From Streptomyces sp. DH12 (lineage in GTDB: Bacteria > Actinomycetota > Actinomycetes > Streptomycetales > Streptomycetaceae): a stretch of DNA of 64,000 nt. Of this stretch, positions 31,331 through 39,810 are shown piece by piece (position 1 is the first letter of the stretch; each line of letters opens with the position of its first letter). Under the pieces are notes generated by a model. The model was not told the DNA's origin. It was given only the letters and a program-made list of their open reading frames with translations, and did no database searches. Made by a program: the position numbers and the translations under genes. The stretch lies in the NCBI RefSeq assembly GCF_020873895.1, contig NZ_JAHWGT010000007.1:185382-249381 (forward strand), read 5' to 3'.

Positions 31331-31360
31331 AGGTTACCAGCTGTCCGGGGGCGGACCCAA
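31331..31360 (-). promoter_or_regulatory. probable infC promoter
   Basis: On the coding strand TTGGGT (31360-31355) and TAACCT (31336-31331) are 18 nt apart, a fair match to the HrdB-type -35/-10 pair and the best one in this gap. Confidence 0.55.
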
Positions 31361-31408
31361 CCGGGCGGGCGGCGTCCGCCCGGGCGGGGACCGCCTATCG
31401 TGTGGGGC

Positions 31409-31771
31409 ATGAGTGACGCCACGCCCAGCCGGCCCCAGCCCGACTTCGACGCCCTGACCCGCGACATCGCGGAGGTCCCCGCCGTCGAGGTGATCGTCAC
31501 GGTCGCCGTCAACCTGATGAGCGCCGCGGCCGTGAAGCTCGGGCTGACCGAGGAGGGCGAGGCGCACAAGGACCTCGACGAGGCCCGCAAGCTCGTCCAC
31601 GCCCTCGCGGGCCTCCTGGACGCGGGCGCGACCGAGATCAGCTCCTTCCACGCGGCTCCCCTGCGGGACGGGCTGAAGTCCCTGCAGCTGGCGTTCCGCG
31701 AGGCGTCGCTGGTGCCGGACGAGCCGGGCCAGGGCCCGGGCGAGAAGTACACCGGTCCGGTCTACGGCTGA
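31409..31771 (+). CDS. DUF1844 protein
   Basis: 120 aa. The DUF1844 core is clear: [51 protein letters not shown]. Function unknown; the helical protein is conserved beside infC in actinobacteria. ATG 31409 is the family start; upstream codons of the frame are leader sequence of the divergent infC operon. It ends 13 nt from the convergent SseB gene. Confidence 0.85.
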   Translation: MSDATPSRPQPDFDALTRDIAEVPAVEVIVTVAVNLMSAAAVKLGLTEEGEAHKDLDEARKLVHALAGLLDAGATEISSFHAAPLRDGLKSLQLAFREASLVPDEPGQGPGEKYTGPVYG

Positions 31772-31784
31772 CGCCCCCGAGGGG

Positions 31785-32522
31785 TCACGCCCCGCGTACG
31801 TAGAAGGGCTCGCCCGGCGCGGCGGCCCCGGCCGGCAGCAGTGCCAGGTCGAGGCCCCGCACCAGGCGGGCCCTCAGTGTCTCGTCGGCCGCCATGGCCG
31901 TCGCGACCCGGCGGGCCGCCTCCGCGGGGGCGGCCTCGGGGGCGAGGACCAGGGCGAGCGTGCCGTCCGCGTCCGCGCCCCGGCCGAGGTGGGCGCGCAG
32001 GACGGCGGGCTCGGCGGCGAGGAGCGCCCGCACGGCGGCCGTCACGGCCGGGTCGGCGAGCGGATCGGTGCTGGTGCGGCCCTCCGCGGCGGCGAGCAGC
32101 GTCCGGCCGGTCAGCTGGAACGGGACGGGGCCCGCCAGGTCGAGCACGAGCGTGTCGGCCTTCTCGTGCGCGACCGCCTGGAGCGCCTGGCGCAGCGGTA
32201 CGGCGACGGGCCGGGCGGCCGGGTCCCAGCGGGCCAGCGCCTCGGTGGACGTGAAGGCGGGCAGCGCGCGGCGGTCGCCCGCGGTGAGCGTCGGCACGGC
32301 CATGTCGCTGGTCTTCTCGCGGCGCAGCCCGTTCTCGTCCTCCTCGACCTCGCCGAGGACCGCGACGACCGGGACGAGGAGGCGGGCCCCCTGGAGGGCT
32401 TCCAGGACGCGCGGTTCGGCCGAGCGGTCCTGCGCCCAGGCGGCGAGCGCCTCGGCGAGCCGCGGGTCGGCGGAGCCGTCGTCGTCGGAGAAACCGGGAT
32501 CGGGGATGTTCTTGAGCGCCAC
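31785..32522 (-). CDS. SseB-family protein
   Basis: 245 aa, cytosolic. The first half matches the SseB N-terminal domain: LAEALAAWAQDRSAEPRVLE, LLVPVVAVLGEVEEDENGLR, MAVPTLTAGDRRALPAFTST. The second half has the weaker SseB C-terminal pattern. Function in Streptomyces is unknown; homologues elsewhere act as enhancers or chaperones. A 53-nt gap separates it from the mycosin gene, on the same strand, so co-transcription is possible. Confidence 0.8.
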   Translation of the reverse strand: MALKNIPDPGFSDDDGSADPRLAEALAAWAQDRSAEPRVLEALQGARLLVPVVAVLGEVEEDENGLRREKTSDMAVPTLTAGDRRALPAFTSTEALARWDPAARPVAVPLRQALQAVAHEKADTLVLDLAGPVPFQLTGRTLLAAAEGRTSTDPLADPAVTAAVRALLAAEPAVLRAHLGRGADADGTLALVLAPEAAPAEAARRVATAMAADETLRARLVRGLDLALLPAGAAAPGEPFYVRGA

Positions 32523-32575
32523 GCGCCGAGCCTATCCGGGCGCCCGGCCCGCCCCGTACGGCGCCCCGTCCCCGC

Positions 32576-33757
32576 TCACCCGGGGCGGCGCCCCGAGCGC
32601 CACAGGACGGCGGCGACCGCCAGGAGGAGCGCGCCGGCACCGCCCGCGACGGGGGCGAGGAGCCCCGGGGAGCCGCCGGGGGCGGGCGCCGGCTCCGGGC
32701 CCGGCCCGAAGTAGCGGCCGCCGTAGCCGGCGGTCGCCGCCTTGAGGTCGGCCGGGCGGAGCTTCGCGCCCGCCTCGATGGCGGCGGCCGGGTCGACCGT
32801 CCCGTACCCCTTGTCGTCGTCGCGGCCGCCGGCGGGCCGGTCGCGGGCGGTGTCGGAGAGCAGCTTGCGGACCTGGGAGGGCGTGAGGTGCGGGTGGGCC
32901 GCGCGGACGAGCGCGGCCGCGCCGGAGACGAACGCGGAGGCGGCGCTGGTGCCCCAGCCCTCGTAGTACTTGCGGTCGGGGTCGGCGATGACGACGTCGA
33001 CGCCGGGCGCGCTGACGGTGGCGTACCAGCGGCTGGTGGAGAAGGAGGCGTGGGTGCCGAACCGGTCCACGGCGGTCACGGCGATCACGCCGGGGTAGGC
33101 GGCCGGGTAGGAGACCCGGTCGCCCTTCTCGCCTCCGTTGCCGGCCGAGGCGACCACGACGGCTCCCTTGGCGAGGGCGTACTGGACGGCGGCGTCCTCG
33201 GCGGGCTCCGGATGGGCGGACTCGCTGTCGTCGCCGAGCGAGAGGTTGATCACGTCGGCGCCCTGGTCGGCGGCCCAGCGGATGCCCTGGGCGAGGGCGT
33301 TGCCCCGGGTGTGGCGGGCGCGGGCGCGGGCCTTGTCGCCGCCCTCCAGGATGACCCGTACGGGCAGGATGCTCGCCTCGGGGGCGACGCCGAGGACGCC
33401 GTCGCCGTTGCCCGGGCCGTGCCCGTGGCCGGCGATGATGCCGGCCATCGCGGTGCCGTGGCGGGCCCAGGCGCGCTCGCCGCGCCGGGCGCCGAAGCCG
33501 ACGAGGTCCTTGCCGGGCAGGACGTTGCCCGCGAGGTCGGGGTGGCTGTCGTCGACCCCGGTGTCGAGGACCGCGACGGTGACGCCCGCGCCCTTGGTGG
33601 TGCGCCACGCCTGCTCGGCGTTGAGCGCCTCGTTGCCCCACTGGCGGGCGCGGATGGCGTCCGCGCGGGCGGGGGCGGCGGGCAGGACGGCGAAGGCCGT
33701 GGCGGTGGCGGCGGCCAGCAGGAGGCGGGCGGTGCGGGCCCCGGGGGTGCGCTTCAC
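32576..33757 (-). CDS. mycosin-type subtilase (type VII secretion-associated protease)
   Basis: 393 aa. Sec signal at 1-32 (cut after ARA), S8 peptidase domain, then a Pro/Gly linker and a C-terminal membrane helix (about 367-386) ending in Arg-rich residues, as in MycP. The triad is intact: Asp65 in AVLDTGVDDSHPDL, His100 in RHGTAMAG, Ser271 in GTSAASAFVSG, with Asn207 for the oxyanion hole. Its GTG overlaps the stop of the upstream gene (GTGA), so both are translated together. No EccA-E or ESX genes are nearby, so this is an orphan mycosin. Confidence 0.9.
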   Translation of the reverse strand: MKRTPGARTARLLLAAATATAFAVLPAAPARADAIRARQWGNEALNAEQAWRTTKGAGVTVAVLDTGVDDSHPDLAGNVLPGKDLVGFGARRGERAWARHGTAMAGIIAGHGHGPGNGDGVLGVAPEASILPVRVILEGGDKARARARHTRGNALAQGIRWAADQGADVINLSLGDDSESAHPEPAEDAAVQYALAKGAVVVASAGNGGEKGDRVSYPAAYPGVIAVTAVDRFGTHASFSTSRWYATVSAPGVDVVIADPDRKYYEGWGTSAASAFVSGAAALVRAAHPHLTPSQVRKLLSDTARDRPAGGRDDDKGYGTVDPAAAIEAGAKLRPADLKAATAGYGGRYFGPGPEPAPAPGGSPGLLAPVAGGAGALLLAVAAVLWRSGRRPG

Positions 33758-35112
33758 CGCTCCCCCTTCGCCGCGGGGCCTTCGATCGCCCGGGTGACCG
33801 CGGAGCGCAGCTGCTGCTCCACGCGGTCGGCGACGCCGCGCGCCTCGTGGCCGAGCCCGGCCTGCGCGGGGGCGGTCGACTGGCCCTTGGCCATGGCGAG
33901 GGCGGCGGGTTGGGGCTGGGTCACGGCGCGGCCGTCGGCGAAGCCGGAGACGGCGAAGACGACGGCGGGGACCTCGGTGAGGACGCTGACGTGCCAACTG
34001 GCGCGCTGCGCGTTGCCGAAGCCGGCGGCGACGGTGCCGGGGGCGGCGAGGGAGGGCGGTATCAGCTCGGGGTTCCGGTCGAGCCCCCCGGCGGTGAAGC
34101 GGCTGTGCAGGGCGGTCATGCCGGCGGCGTCGGTCCGCATCACGGCCATGCCGACGGTGGTGACGTGGGTCGAGGTGGCGTCCGTGTACGTGGCGCGCAG
34201 GACGCGCAGGCAGCCGGCCGGGCGCAGGGCGGCGGCCAGTCGCGGCTGGAGCACGGCGGCGCAGGGCGCGTCGGGGGCGACGGCGACGCGGGTCCAGGAG
34301 CGGTCGGCACCGCCGGGCCCGGCGCCGGCGCCCTTGAGGGCGCGCGGGAAGAGCGTGTCGACCGGGGTGCTGTGCCAGAGGGTGGCGGTCTCGGTGTAGG
34401 CGGTGCGCTCGGTGGTGGTGCCGGGGTCGCGCAGCACCCAGGAGCCGGCCGCGGCGCCGCCGAGCAGCCCGAGCCCCAGCACCAGGCAGGCGACGGCCGT
34501 GGCGGTGCGCGCGGGGCGCGGGGCGGGGATCGGGCGCAGCCGTGTGGTGATCTCGGCGGGCGCCTCGGGCGGCGGCCGGTGCGGGGGCGCGGCGGGGTGC
34601 GCCGGCGCGGGGCGGGGCGGCGGCGATCCGGGGTGGGGCGCGGCGGGGGCTGCGGGGCCGGGTGCGGCGGGGGCTGCGGGGCCGGGTGCGGCTGTCGTCG
34701 TGTGGGGCGGTCGGGCGGGCCGCGGCGGTGCGGGCCGCGGGGCGGCCTGGGGCGCGGTCGGCGCCCGGTCGGGCGCGGGCGCCGGGGCGGGCTGCCGGGG
34801 GACGGCGGGCGTGCCCGTACTCGTTCCCGTTCCGGTGCCCGTGCCCGTTCCTGTGCCCGTACTCGTTCCCGTTCCGGTGCCCTCCGCGGTGCCCGTGCCC
34901 GTGCCGGTGTGCGCGTCCGCCGTCGGGCCGGGGGCCCGGGCGGGGCGCGGGGGCGGCGTGCCGCGCGGGTCGCGCGCGGCGGGCGGCCGCGGGGAGGAGG
35001 GGGGTACGGGCCGGAGGCGGGTGGTGGTCTCCGTGTCGGTCGCGGGCTCCGCGGCGGGGCGGCGCGGGGCCGGTGTGCCGGGCGGCTCCGGGCGCCGTGC
35101 CTCGGTGCTCAT
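33754..35112 (-). CDS. proline-rich single-pass membrane protein, mycosin partner
   Basis: 452 aa. Residues 1-200 are disordered, rich in Pro, Ala, Gly and Thr, including a Gly-Thr dipeptide run at 70-101. One membrane helix (about 205-225) follows, then an extracytoplasmic domain of about 230 aa with two cysteines (CAAVLQPRLAAALRPAGC). A TTRLRP block occurs twice in the cytosolic part (30-35 and 189-194); such Thr-Thr sites are plausible Ser/Thr-kinase or FHA targets. ATG 35112 has AGGGGGG nearby. Coupling to the protease suggests it is a substrate or regulator. No named family recognised. Confidence 0.7.
   Translation of the reverse strand: MSTEARRPEPPGTPAPRRPAAEPATDTETTTRLRPVPPSSPRPPAARDPRGTPPPRPARAPGPTADAHTGTGTGTAEGTGTGTSTGTGTGTGTGTGTSTGTPAVPRQPAPAPAPDRAPTAPQAAPRPAPPRPARPPHTTTAAPGPAAPAAPGPAAPAAPHPGSPPPRPAPAHPAAPPHRPPPEAPAEITTRLRPIPAPRPARTATAVACLVLGLGLLGGAAAGSWVLRDPGTTTERTAYTETATLWHSTPVDTLFPRALKGAGAGPGGADRSWTRVAVAPDAPCAAVLQPRLAAALRPAGCLRVLRATYTDATSTHVTTVGMAVMRTDAAGMTALHSRFTAGGLDRNPELIPPSLAAPGTVAAGFGNAQRASWHVSVLTEVPAVVFAVSGFADGRAVTQPQPAALAMAKGQSTAPAQAGLGHEARGVADRVEQQLRSAVTRAIEGPAAKGER
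34811..34882. repeat. 30-bp direct repeat within Gly-Thr coding run
   Basis: A 30-bp unit beginning GTGCCCGTACTCGTTCCCGT occurs at 34811-34840 and again at 34853-34882, inside a longer hexamer-like array that encodes the Gly-Thr run. Whole-codon units keep the frame open, so copy-number change would vary the linker length. Confidence 0.75.
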
Positions 35113-35307
35113 CCGCCCCCCTCGTCGTCGTACCCGCACGCCTCCGGGCAGGCCCGTTCCGCGGCGTGCAGGCGTCAGCGTGCAGGCGTCACTCTAAGGG
35201 CTGGCCGGGCGGGGGCGGGAACGAGGCCGCAGGTCGGGGCGGATCTGACCGGAACGTCCCCTCGATCACCCCTACCCCCCGGTAGCCCCGTCTGGCACGC
35301 TCGGGCC

Positions 35308-36510
35308 ATGACTCCCCGCGCCGCCGACCGCGCCCGGTACGACCGGGCCACCGCGCACCTCGACGCCCCGCTCGCCGTGGTCGACCTCGACGCCTTCGAC
35401 GCCAACGCCGACGACCTCGCGGCCCGCGCCGCCGGCAAGCCGGTACGGGTCGCCAGCAAGTCGCTGCGCTGCCGGGCACTCCTCGAACGGGTCCTGGCGC
35501 GGCCGGGGTTCGCGGGGGTGATGGCGTTCACCCTGGCGGAGTCGCTGTGGCTGGCGCGGTCGGGGTTCCGGGACGTCCTGCTGGCCTACCCGTCCGCGGA
35601 CCGCGCCGGCTTCGCGGAGTTGGCCGGGGACGCCGCACTGGCCGGCGCCGTCACGGTGATGGTGGACGACCCGGCGCAGCTGGACCTCGTCGACGCCGCC
35701 CGCGGGGACGGGCGGGAGGAGGTGCGGGTCTGCCTGGAGCTCGACACGTCGCTGCGCCTGCTGGGCGGGCGGGTGCGGATCGGCGCGCTGCGGTCGCCGC
35801 TGCGCGAGCCGGCCGAACTCGCCGAGCTGGCCCGCTCGGTGGCCCGCCGGCCGGGGTTCCGACTGGTGGGGCTGATGGCGTACGAGGGGCACGTGGCCGG
35901 GGTCGGCGACGCGGTCGCCGGGCGGCCGCTGCGGTCGCGGGCGGTGCGGCTGATGCAGGCGGTGGCGCGGCGGGAACTGGCCGCGCGCCGGGCGGCGGTG
36001 GTGGCGGCCGTGCGGGAGGTGGCCCCGGAGCTGGAGTTCGTCAACGGCGGCGGCACGGGCAGCGTGCAGTACACGGTCGCGGAGGACGCGGTCACGGAGG
36101 TCGCCGCCGGCTCCGGGCTGTACGTGCCGCGGCTGTTCGACGACTTCTCGTCCTTCGCCGGCCGGCCCGCCGCGCTCTTCGCGCAGCCGGTGGTGCGCAG
36201 GCCGGGCGTGGGCGTGGTGACGGTGCTGGGCGGCGGCTACCCGGCGTCGGGCGCCCCGGGGCGCGACCGGCTGCCGGTGCCGTACCTGCCGGAGGGGCTG
36301 CGCTACGACCCGCGGGAGGGGCCCGGTGAGGTGCAGACCCCGCTGGTCGGACCGCCCGCCGACGACCTGCTGATCGGCGACAAGGTGTGGTTCCGGCACG
36401 CGAAGGCGGGCGAACTGTGCGAGCGGTTCGACCGGCTCCACCTGATCGAGGGCGACCGGGTCACGGCGGTCGTCCCGACCTACCGCGGCGAGGGACGGAC
36501 CTTCCTCTAG
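35308..36510 (+). CDS. PLP-dependent amino acid deaminase/aldolase
   Basis: 400 aa. Alanine-racemase-type PLP barrel at the N-terminus with lysine K51 in VASKSLRC, the Schiff-base position; GLMAYEGHVAGVGD and FVNGGGTGSVQY match the D-threonine-aldolase/deaminase group. The C-terminal beta domain contains DKVWFRHAKAGELCERF with His and Cys where metal is held in D-threonine aldolases. Likely acts on D-amino or beta-hydroxy amino acids. It is divergent from the mycosin partner and convergent with the DUF2510 gene. Confidence 0.85.
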   Translation: MTPRAADRARYDRATAHLDAPLAVVDLDAFDANADDLAARAAGKPVRVASKSLRCRALLERVLARPGFAGVMAFTLAESLWLARSGFRDVLLAYPSADRAGFAELAGDAALAGAVTVMVDDPAQLDLVDAARGDGREEVRVCLELDTSLRLLGGRVRIGALRSPLREPAELAELARSVARRPGFRLVGLMAYEGHVAGVGDAVAGRPLRSRAVRLMQAVARRELAARRAAVVAAVREVAPELEFVNGGGTGSVQYTVAEDAVTEVAAGSGLYVPRLFDDFSSFAGRPAALFAQPVVRRPGVGVVTVLGGGYPASGAPGRDRLPVPYLPEGLRYDPREGPGEVQTPLVGPPADDLLIGDKVWFRHAKAGELCERFDRLHLIEGDRVTAVVPTYRGEGRTFL

Positions 36511-36616
36511 ACGCCCCCGGGCGCCCGCTCACCCGGCTCGCTTTCCCCGGGCGCCCTTCCCCCGCCTCCGCCCCTCCCCCGCCGTGCGCCCTGCCGTCGC
36601 CCGCCCCGCTCCACCG

Positions 36617-37543
36617 CTACCGGGTGCCGCCCGGTGCGAGGCTGCTGCCCACGCCGCCGCCCGTGGCGCTGCCGGTGGGGCGGATGCCCCGGGTGATCCG
36701 GTCCATCAGGGCGAGCGGCGGCCCGTCGGGCCCGGCGTCGAACGCGAACCGCACGGCGACGGGCTGCTCGACGCCGTTGGGCGAGGGGAACACCAGCGAC
36801 TGGACGTGACCGCCGGGTCCCTTGCCGGTGGTGACCCGCCAGCGGACGAGGTAGCCCGTGCGTCCGGCGACGACGGCCTGGCGCGCGGCGACCACGGTGT
36901 GGCCGGTGACGCCTCCGTAGTGCTGGTTGCCGAGCCCGTCGTCGCCGTACAGCTGCTCGGCGGCGTCCACGACGTCCTGCTCGGCCATGGCCCGGTGGGT
37001 GGTCGCGGTGGAGGTCAGCGTGCGGGAGAGGACCCGGCCGGGCTTGCACAGACGGGTGGATCCGGGGCACTGGCCGTCGGCGACGGTGACCATCGTGGGT
37101 GCCTGGTCGATGCCGATCTCCGCCTTCGACCAGCCCTCCGGGATGGGGAGGTCGATGCCGTTGAGCTGGTCGAGGAGGACCGTGGCGTCCTCCTCGGGCG
37201 CGGAGGGGGCGGCCGGCGGGGGCGGGGTGGGCGTCGCCGGGTCCGGGGAGCCGGTCGCCGCGGCGGGTCCGGAGGCGGCGGCCGGCGGCCGCGCCTCGGG
37301 CGCCTGGTCGTCTCCCGGACGCAGGACGACCACGGCGGTGACCGCCACCGCGGCGGCCACGGCCGCCGCCACCGCGATCCGCACCCCGCGCCCGCCCGAG
37401 GCCCGCGCCGCGGGGACGGTGGCGGGGGGCGTGGGGCCGGCCGCGGGGCGGGTGTGCGCGGTCCACGCGGTCCCGTCCCACCAGCGCTCCACGGCGGGGA
37501 GGGACGGATCGCGGTACCAGCCCGGCGGTGTCGTCATGCTCAT
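36617..37543 (-). CDS. DUF2510 membrane protein with exported domain
   Basis: 308 aa. DUF2510 at the N-terminus (PPGWYRDPSLPAVERWWDGT, then AWTAHTRP), one membrane helix (about 55-75), a Pro/Ala-rich spacer, and a C-terminal domain of about 190 residues predicted outside the cell with two cysteines (GQCPGSTRLC). Function unknown; DUF2510 is a small beta domain that often sits before a membrane anchor. The ATG at 37543 was taken as start; a second in-frame ATG at 37537 is almost equivalent. The 106-nt gap to the convergent aldolase holds only GC-rich inverted GGGCGCCC blocks. Confidence 0.8.
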   Translation of the reverse strand: MSMTTPPGWYRDPSLPAVERWWDGTAWTAHTRPAAGPTPPATVPAARASGGRGVRIAVAAAVAAAVAVTAVVVLRPGDDQAPEARPPAAASGPAAATGSPDPATPTPPPPAAPSAPEEDATVLLDQLNGIDLPIPEGWSKAEIGIDQAPTMVTVADGQCPGSTRLCKPGRVLSRTLTSTATTHRAMAEQDVVDAAEQLYGDDGLGNQHYGGVTGHTVVAARQAVVAGRTGYLVRWRVTTGKGPGGHVQSLVFPSPNGVEQPVAVRFAFDAGPDGPPLALMDRITRGIRPTGSATGGGVGSSLAPGGTR

Positions 37544-37571
37544 GCGGTCAGGGTAGTCACCGCGGGCCCGC

Positions 37572-38366
37572 TCAGAGCGGGGTGACGTACGCTCCCGCGA
37601 TCCCGCCGTCGACCAGGAAGTCGGTGGCGTTGACGAACGAGGCATCGTCGCTGGCGAGGAAGGCGACCGCGGCGGCGATCTCCTCGGCCTCGGCGAACCG
37701 GCCGACCGGTACGTGCACCAGGCGGCGCGCGGCCCGCTCGGGGTCCTTGGCGAACAGCTCGCGCAGCAGCGGCGTGTCGACGGGCCCGGGGCACAGGGCG
37801 TTGACGCGGATGCCCTCGCGGGCGAACTGCACGCCCAGCTCACGGGACATGGCGAGGACGCCGCCCTTGGAGGCGGTGTACGAGATCTGCGAGGTCGCGG
37901 CGCCCAGGCGGGCCACGAAGGAGGCCGTGTTGATGATGGAGCCCCGGCGTTGGCGGCGCATGTAGGGGATGGCGGCCTTGCAGCACAGGTAGACGGAGGT
38001 CAGGTTGACCTCCTGGACGCGCTTCCACGCCTCCAGGCCGGTCTCCAGGATGGAGTCGTCGTCGGGCGGCGAGATCCCCGCGTTGTTGAAGGCGACGTCG
38101 ACGCTGCCGTAGGTGTCGTACGCGGCCCGGAAGAGCGCCTCGACCTGCTCGGGGTCGGTGACGTCGACGCGGACGAAGAGGCCGTCCACCTCCTCCGCCG
38201 CGGCCTTGCCCGCCTTCTCGTCGATGTCCCCGCACACCACGTGCGCGCCCTCGGACGCGAGGCGGCGGGCGGTGGCCAGGCCGATGCCGCTGCCGGCGCC
38301 GGTGACGACGGCGGTACGGCCGACGAGGCGGCGGCAGACGACGGCGGTGTCCGTGCTCTCGGTCAT
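37572..38366 (-). CDS. short-chain dehydrogenase/reductase
   Basis: 264 aa classical SDR: cofactor loop TGAGSGIG (22-29), NNAG (94-97), Asn121, Ser149, Tyr163 and Lys167 in YTASK. It is the third gene of the leftward operon after the ligase and aldehyde dehydrogenase; only 3 nt separate it from the latter. In the proposed route for gamma-glutamylated ethanolamine an alcohol must first be oxidised to an aldehyde; this enzyme is the natural candidate, which is inference from position. Generic automated labels such as 3-oxoacyl-ACP reductase are less likely here. Confidence 0.85.
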   Translation of the reverse strand: MTESTDTAVVCRRLVGRTAVVTGAGSGIGLATARRLASEGAHVVCGDIDEKAGKAAAEEVDGLFVRVDVTDPEQVEALFRAAYDTYGSVDVAFNNAGISPPDDDSILETGLEAWKRVQEVNLTSVYLCCKAAIPYMRRQRRGSIINTASFVARLGAATSQISYTASKGGVLAMSRELGVQFAREGIRVNALCPGPVDTPLLRELFAKDPERAARRLVHVPVGRFAEAEEIAAAVAFLASDDASFVNATDFLVDGGIAGAYVTPL

Positions 38367-38369
38367 GGG

Positions 38370-39803
38370 TCAGCCTTCCGTGCTGATGAAGACGTTCTTG
38401 GTCTCGGTGAAGGAGGCGAGGGCGTCGGGCCCCAGCTCGCGGCCGACGCCGGACTGCTTGAAGCCGCCGAAGGGGGTCCAGTAGCGGACGCTGGAGTGGG
38501 AGTTGACGGAGAGGTTTCCGGCCTGGACCGCGCGGGAGACGCGCAGCGCGCGGCCGACGTCGCGGGTCCACAGGGAGCCGGAGAGGCCGTGGTCCGTGGC
38601 GTTGGCGAGGCGTACGGCGTCGGCCTCGTCGTCGAAGGGGAGGACGACGGCGACGGGGCCGAAGACCTCCTCCGTGGCGACCGGGGCGCCGGGGTCGACG
38701 CCGGTCAGGACCGTCGGCGGGTACCAGAACCCCGGCCCGCGGGGCGCGCTGCCGCGCAGCGCGTCGGCACCGTCGGGGACGTAGGAGCGCACGCGGTCGA
38801 GCTGGACGCGGGAGATGAGGGGGCCCATCTGGGTGCGCTCGTCGGCCGGGTCACCGACGACGACCCGCTCCACGGCGGGGGCGAGGAGCTCCAGGAAGCG
38901 GTCGTGGACGGTGCGCTGGACGAGGATGCGGGTGCGGGCGCAGCAGTCCTGGCCGGCGTTGTCGAGGAAGGACATGGGCGCCGCGAGGGCGGCGGCCTCC
39001 AGGTCGGCGTCGGCGAAGACGACGTTGGGGCTCTTGCCGCCCAGTTCGAGGGTGACGCGGGCGAGGCGGTCGGCGCACTTGGCCATGACGCCCTTGCCGA
39101 CGCGGGCCGAACCGGTGAAGACGATCTTGGCGACGCCGGGATGCTCGACGAGGGCGGCGCCCGCGACGGGGCCCTCGCCGGGGAGCACCTGGAGGAGGTG
39201 CTCGGGCAGGCCGGCCTCCAGGGCCAGCTCGGCCAGGCGCAGGGCGGTCAGCGGGGTGGTCTCGGCGGGCTTGAGGAGGACGGCGTTGCCGGCGGCGAGG
39301 GCGGGGGCCGCGCCCCAGGCGGCGATCGGCATGGGGAAGTTCCAGGGGGCGATGACGCCGACCACGCCGAGCGGTTCGAGGAAGGTGACGTCGACGCCGC
39401 CCGCGACCGGGATCTGCCGGCCGGTGAGGCGTTCGACGCCGCCGGCGGCGTAGTCGAGGAGGTCGCGGACGTTGCCGGCCTCCCAGCGGGCGTTGCCGAG
39501 GGTGTGGCCCGCCTCGCGGACCTCCAGCAGGGCCAGTTCCTCGACGTGGTCGTCGACGACGGCGGCGAAGCGGCGCAGCAGCCGGGCACGGTCGCCGGGG
39601 GCGGCGGCGGCCCAGGCGCGCTGGGCGCGGGCGGCCCGGGTCACGGCGGCGTCGACGTCGGCGGCGCCGGCGGCCGCGACGGTGGCGACGTGCTCCTCGG
39701 TGGCGGGGTTCAGGACGTGCAGCTCGGTGGCGGGCGGCTCGTCGCCGGGGTGCCGGGCGGGCGACCCGCCGGCGGGGGCCGGGGCGGGGGGCTCGGTGGT
39801 CAA
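38370..39803 (-). CDS. aldehyde dehydrogenase (gamma-glutamyl-aminoaldehyde type)
   Basis: 477 aa NAD(P)-dependent aldehyde dehydrogenase. PWNFPMPIAAWGAAPALAAG carries the cofactor and Asn motif; Glu254 is in LELGGKSPN and the catalytic Cys287 in NAGQDCCAR. It starts 8 nt after the glutamine-synthetase-like gene and overlaps in function with PuuC-type enzymes that oxidise gamma-glutamyl aminoaldehydes. Probable step: gamma-glutamyl-aminoacetaldehyde to gamma-glutamylglycine, or the equivalent polyamine intermediate. The N-terminal 25 residues are Pro/Ala-rich and dispensable. Confidence 0.87.
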   Translation of the reverse strand: MTTEPPAPAPAGGSPARHPGDEPPATELHVLNPATEEHVATVAAAGAADVDAAVTRAARAQRAWAAAAPGDRARLLRRFAAVVDDHVEELALLEVREAGHTLGNARWEAGNVRDLLDYAAGGVERLTGRQIPVAGGVDVTFLEPLGVVGVIAPWNFPMPIAAWGAAPALAAGNAVLLKPAETTPLTALRLAELALEAGLPEHLLQVLPGEGPVAGAALVEHPGVAKIVFTGSARVGKGVMAKCADRLARVTLELGGKSPNVVFADADLEAAALAAPMSFLDNAGQDCCARTRILVQRTVHDRFLELLAPAVERVVVGDPADERTQMGPLISRVQLDRVRSYVPDGADALRGSAPRGPGFWYPPTVLTGVDPGAPVATEEVFGPVAVVLPFDDEADAVRLANATDHGLSGSLWTRDVGRALRVSRAVQAGNLSVNSHSSVRYWTPFGGFKQSGVGRELGPDALASFTETKNVFISTEG

Positions 39804-39810
39804 CGCGGCC

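Noticed and set aside
31036-31752. N-terminal extension of infC by 239 codons
   Set aside because: It runs through the leader, the U-tract hairpin and the divergent promoter, and has no IF-3 similarity.
32576-33757. Complete type VII secretion locus around the mycosin
   Set aside because: No EccB-E ATPase/membrane components or WXG100 pair in the neighbouring genes.
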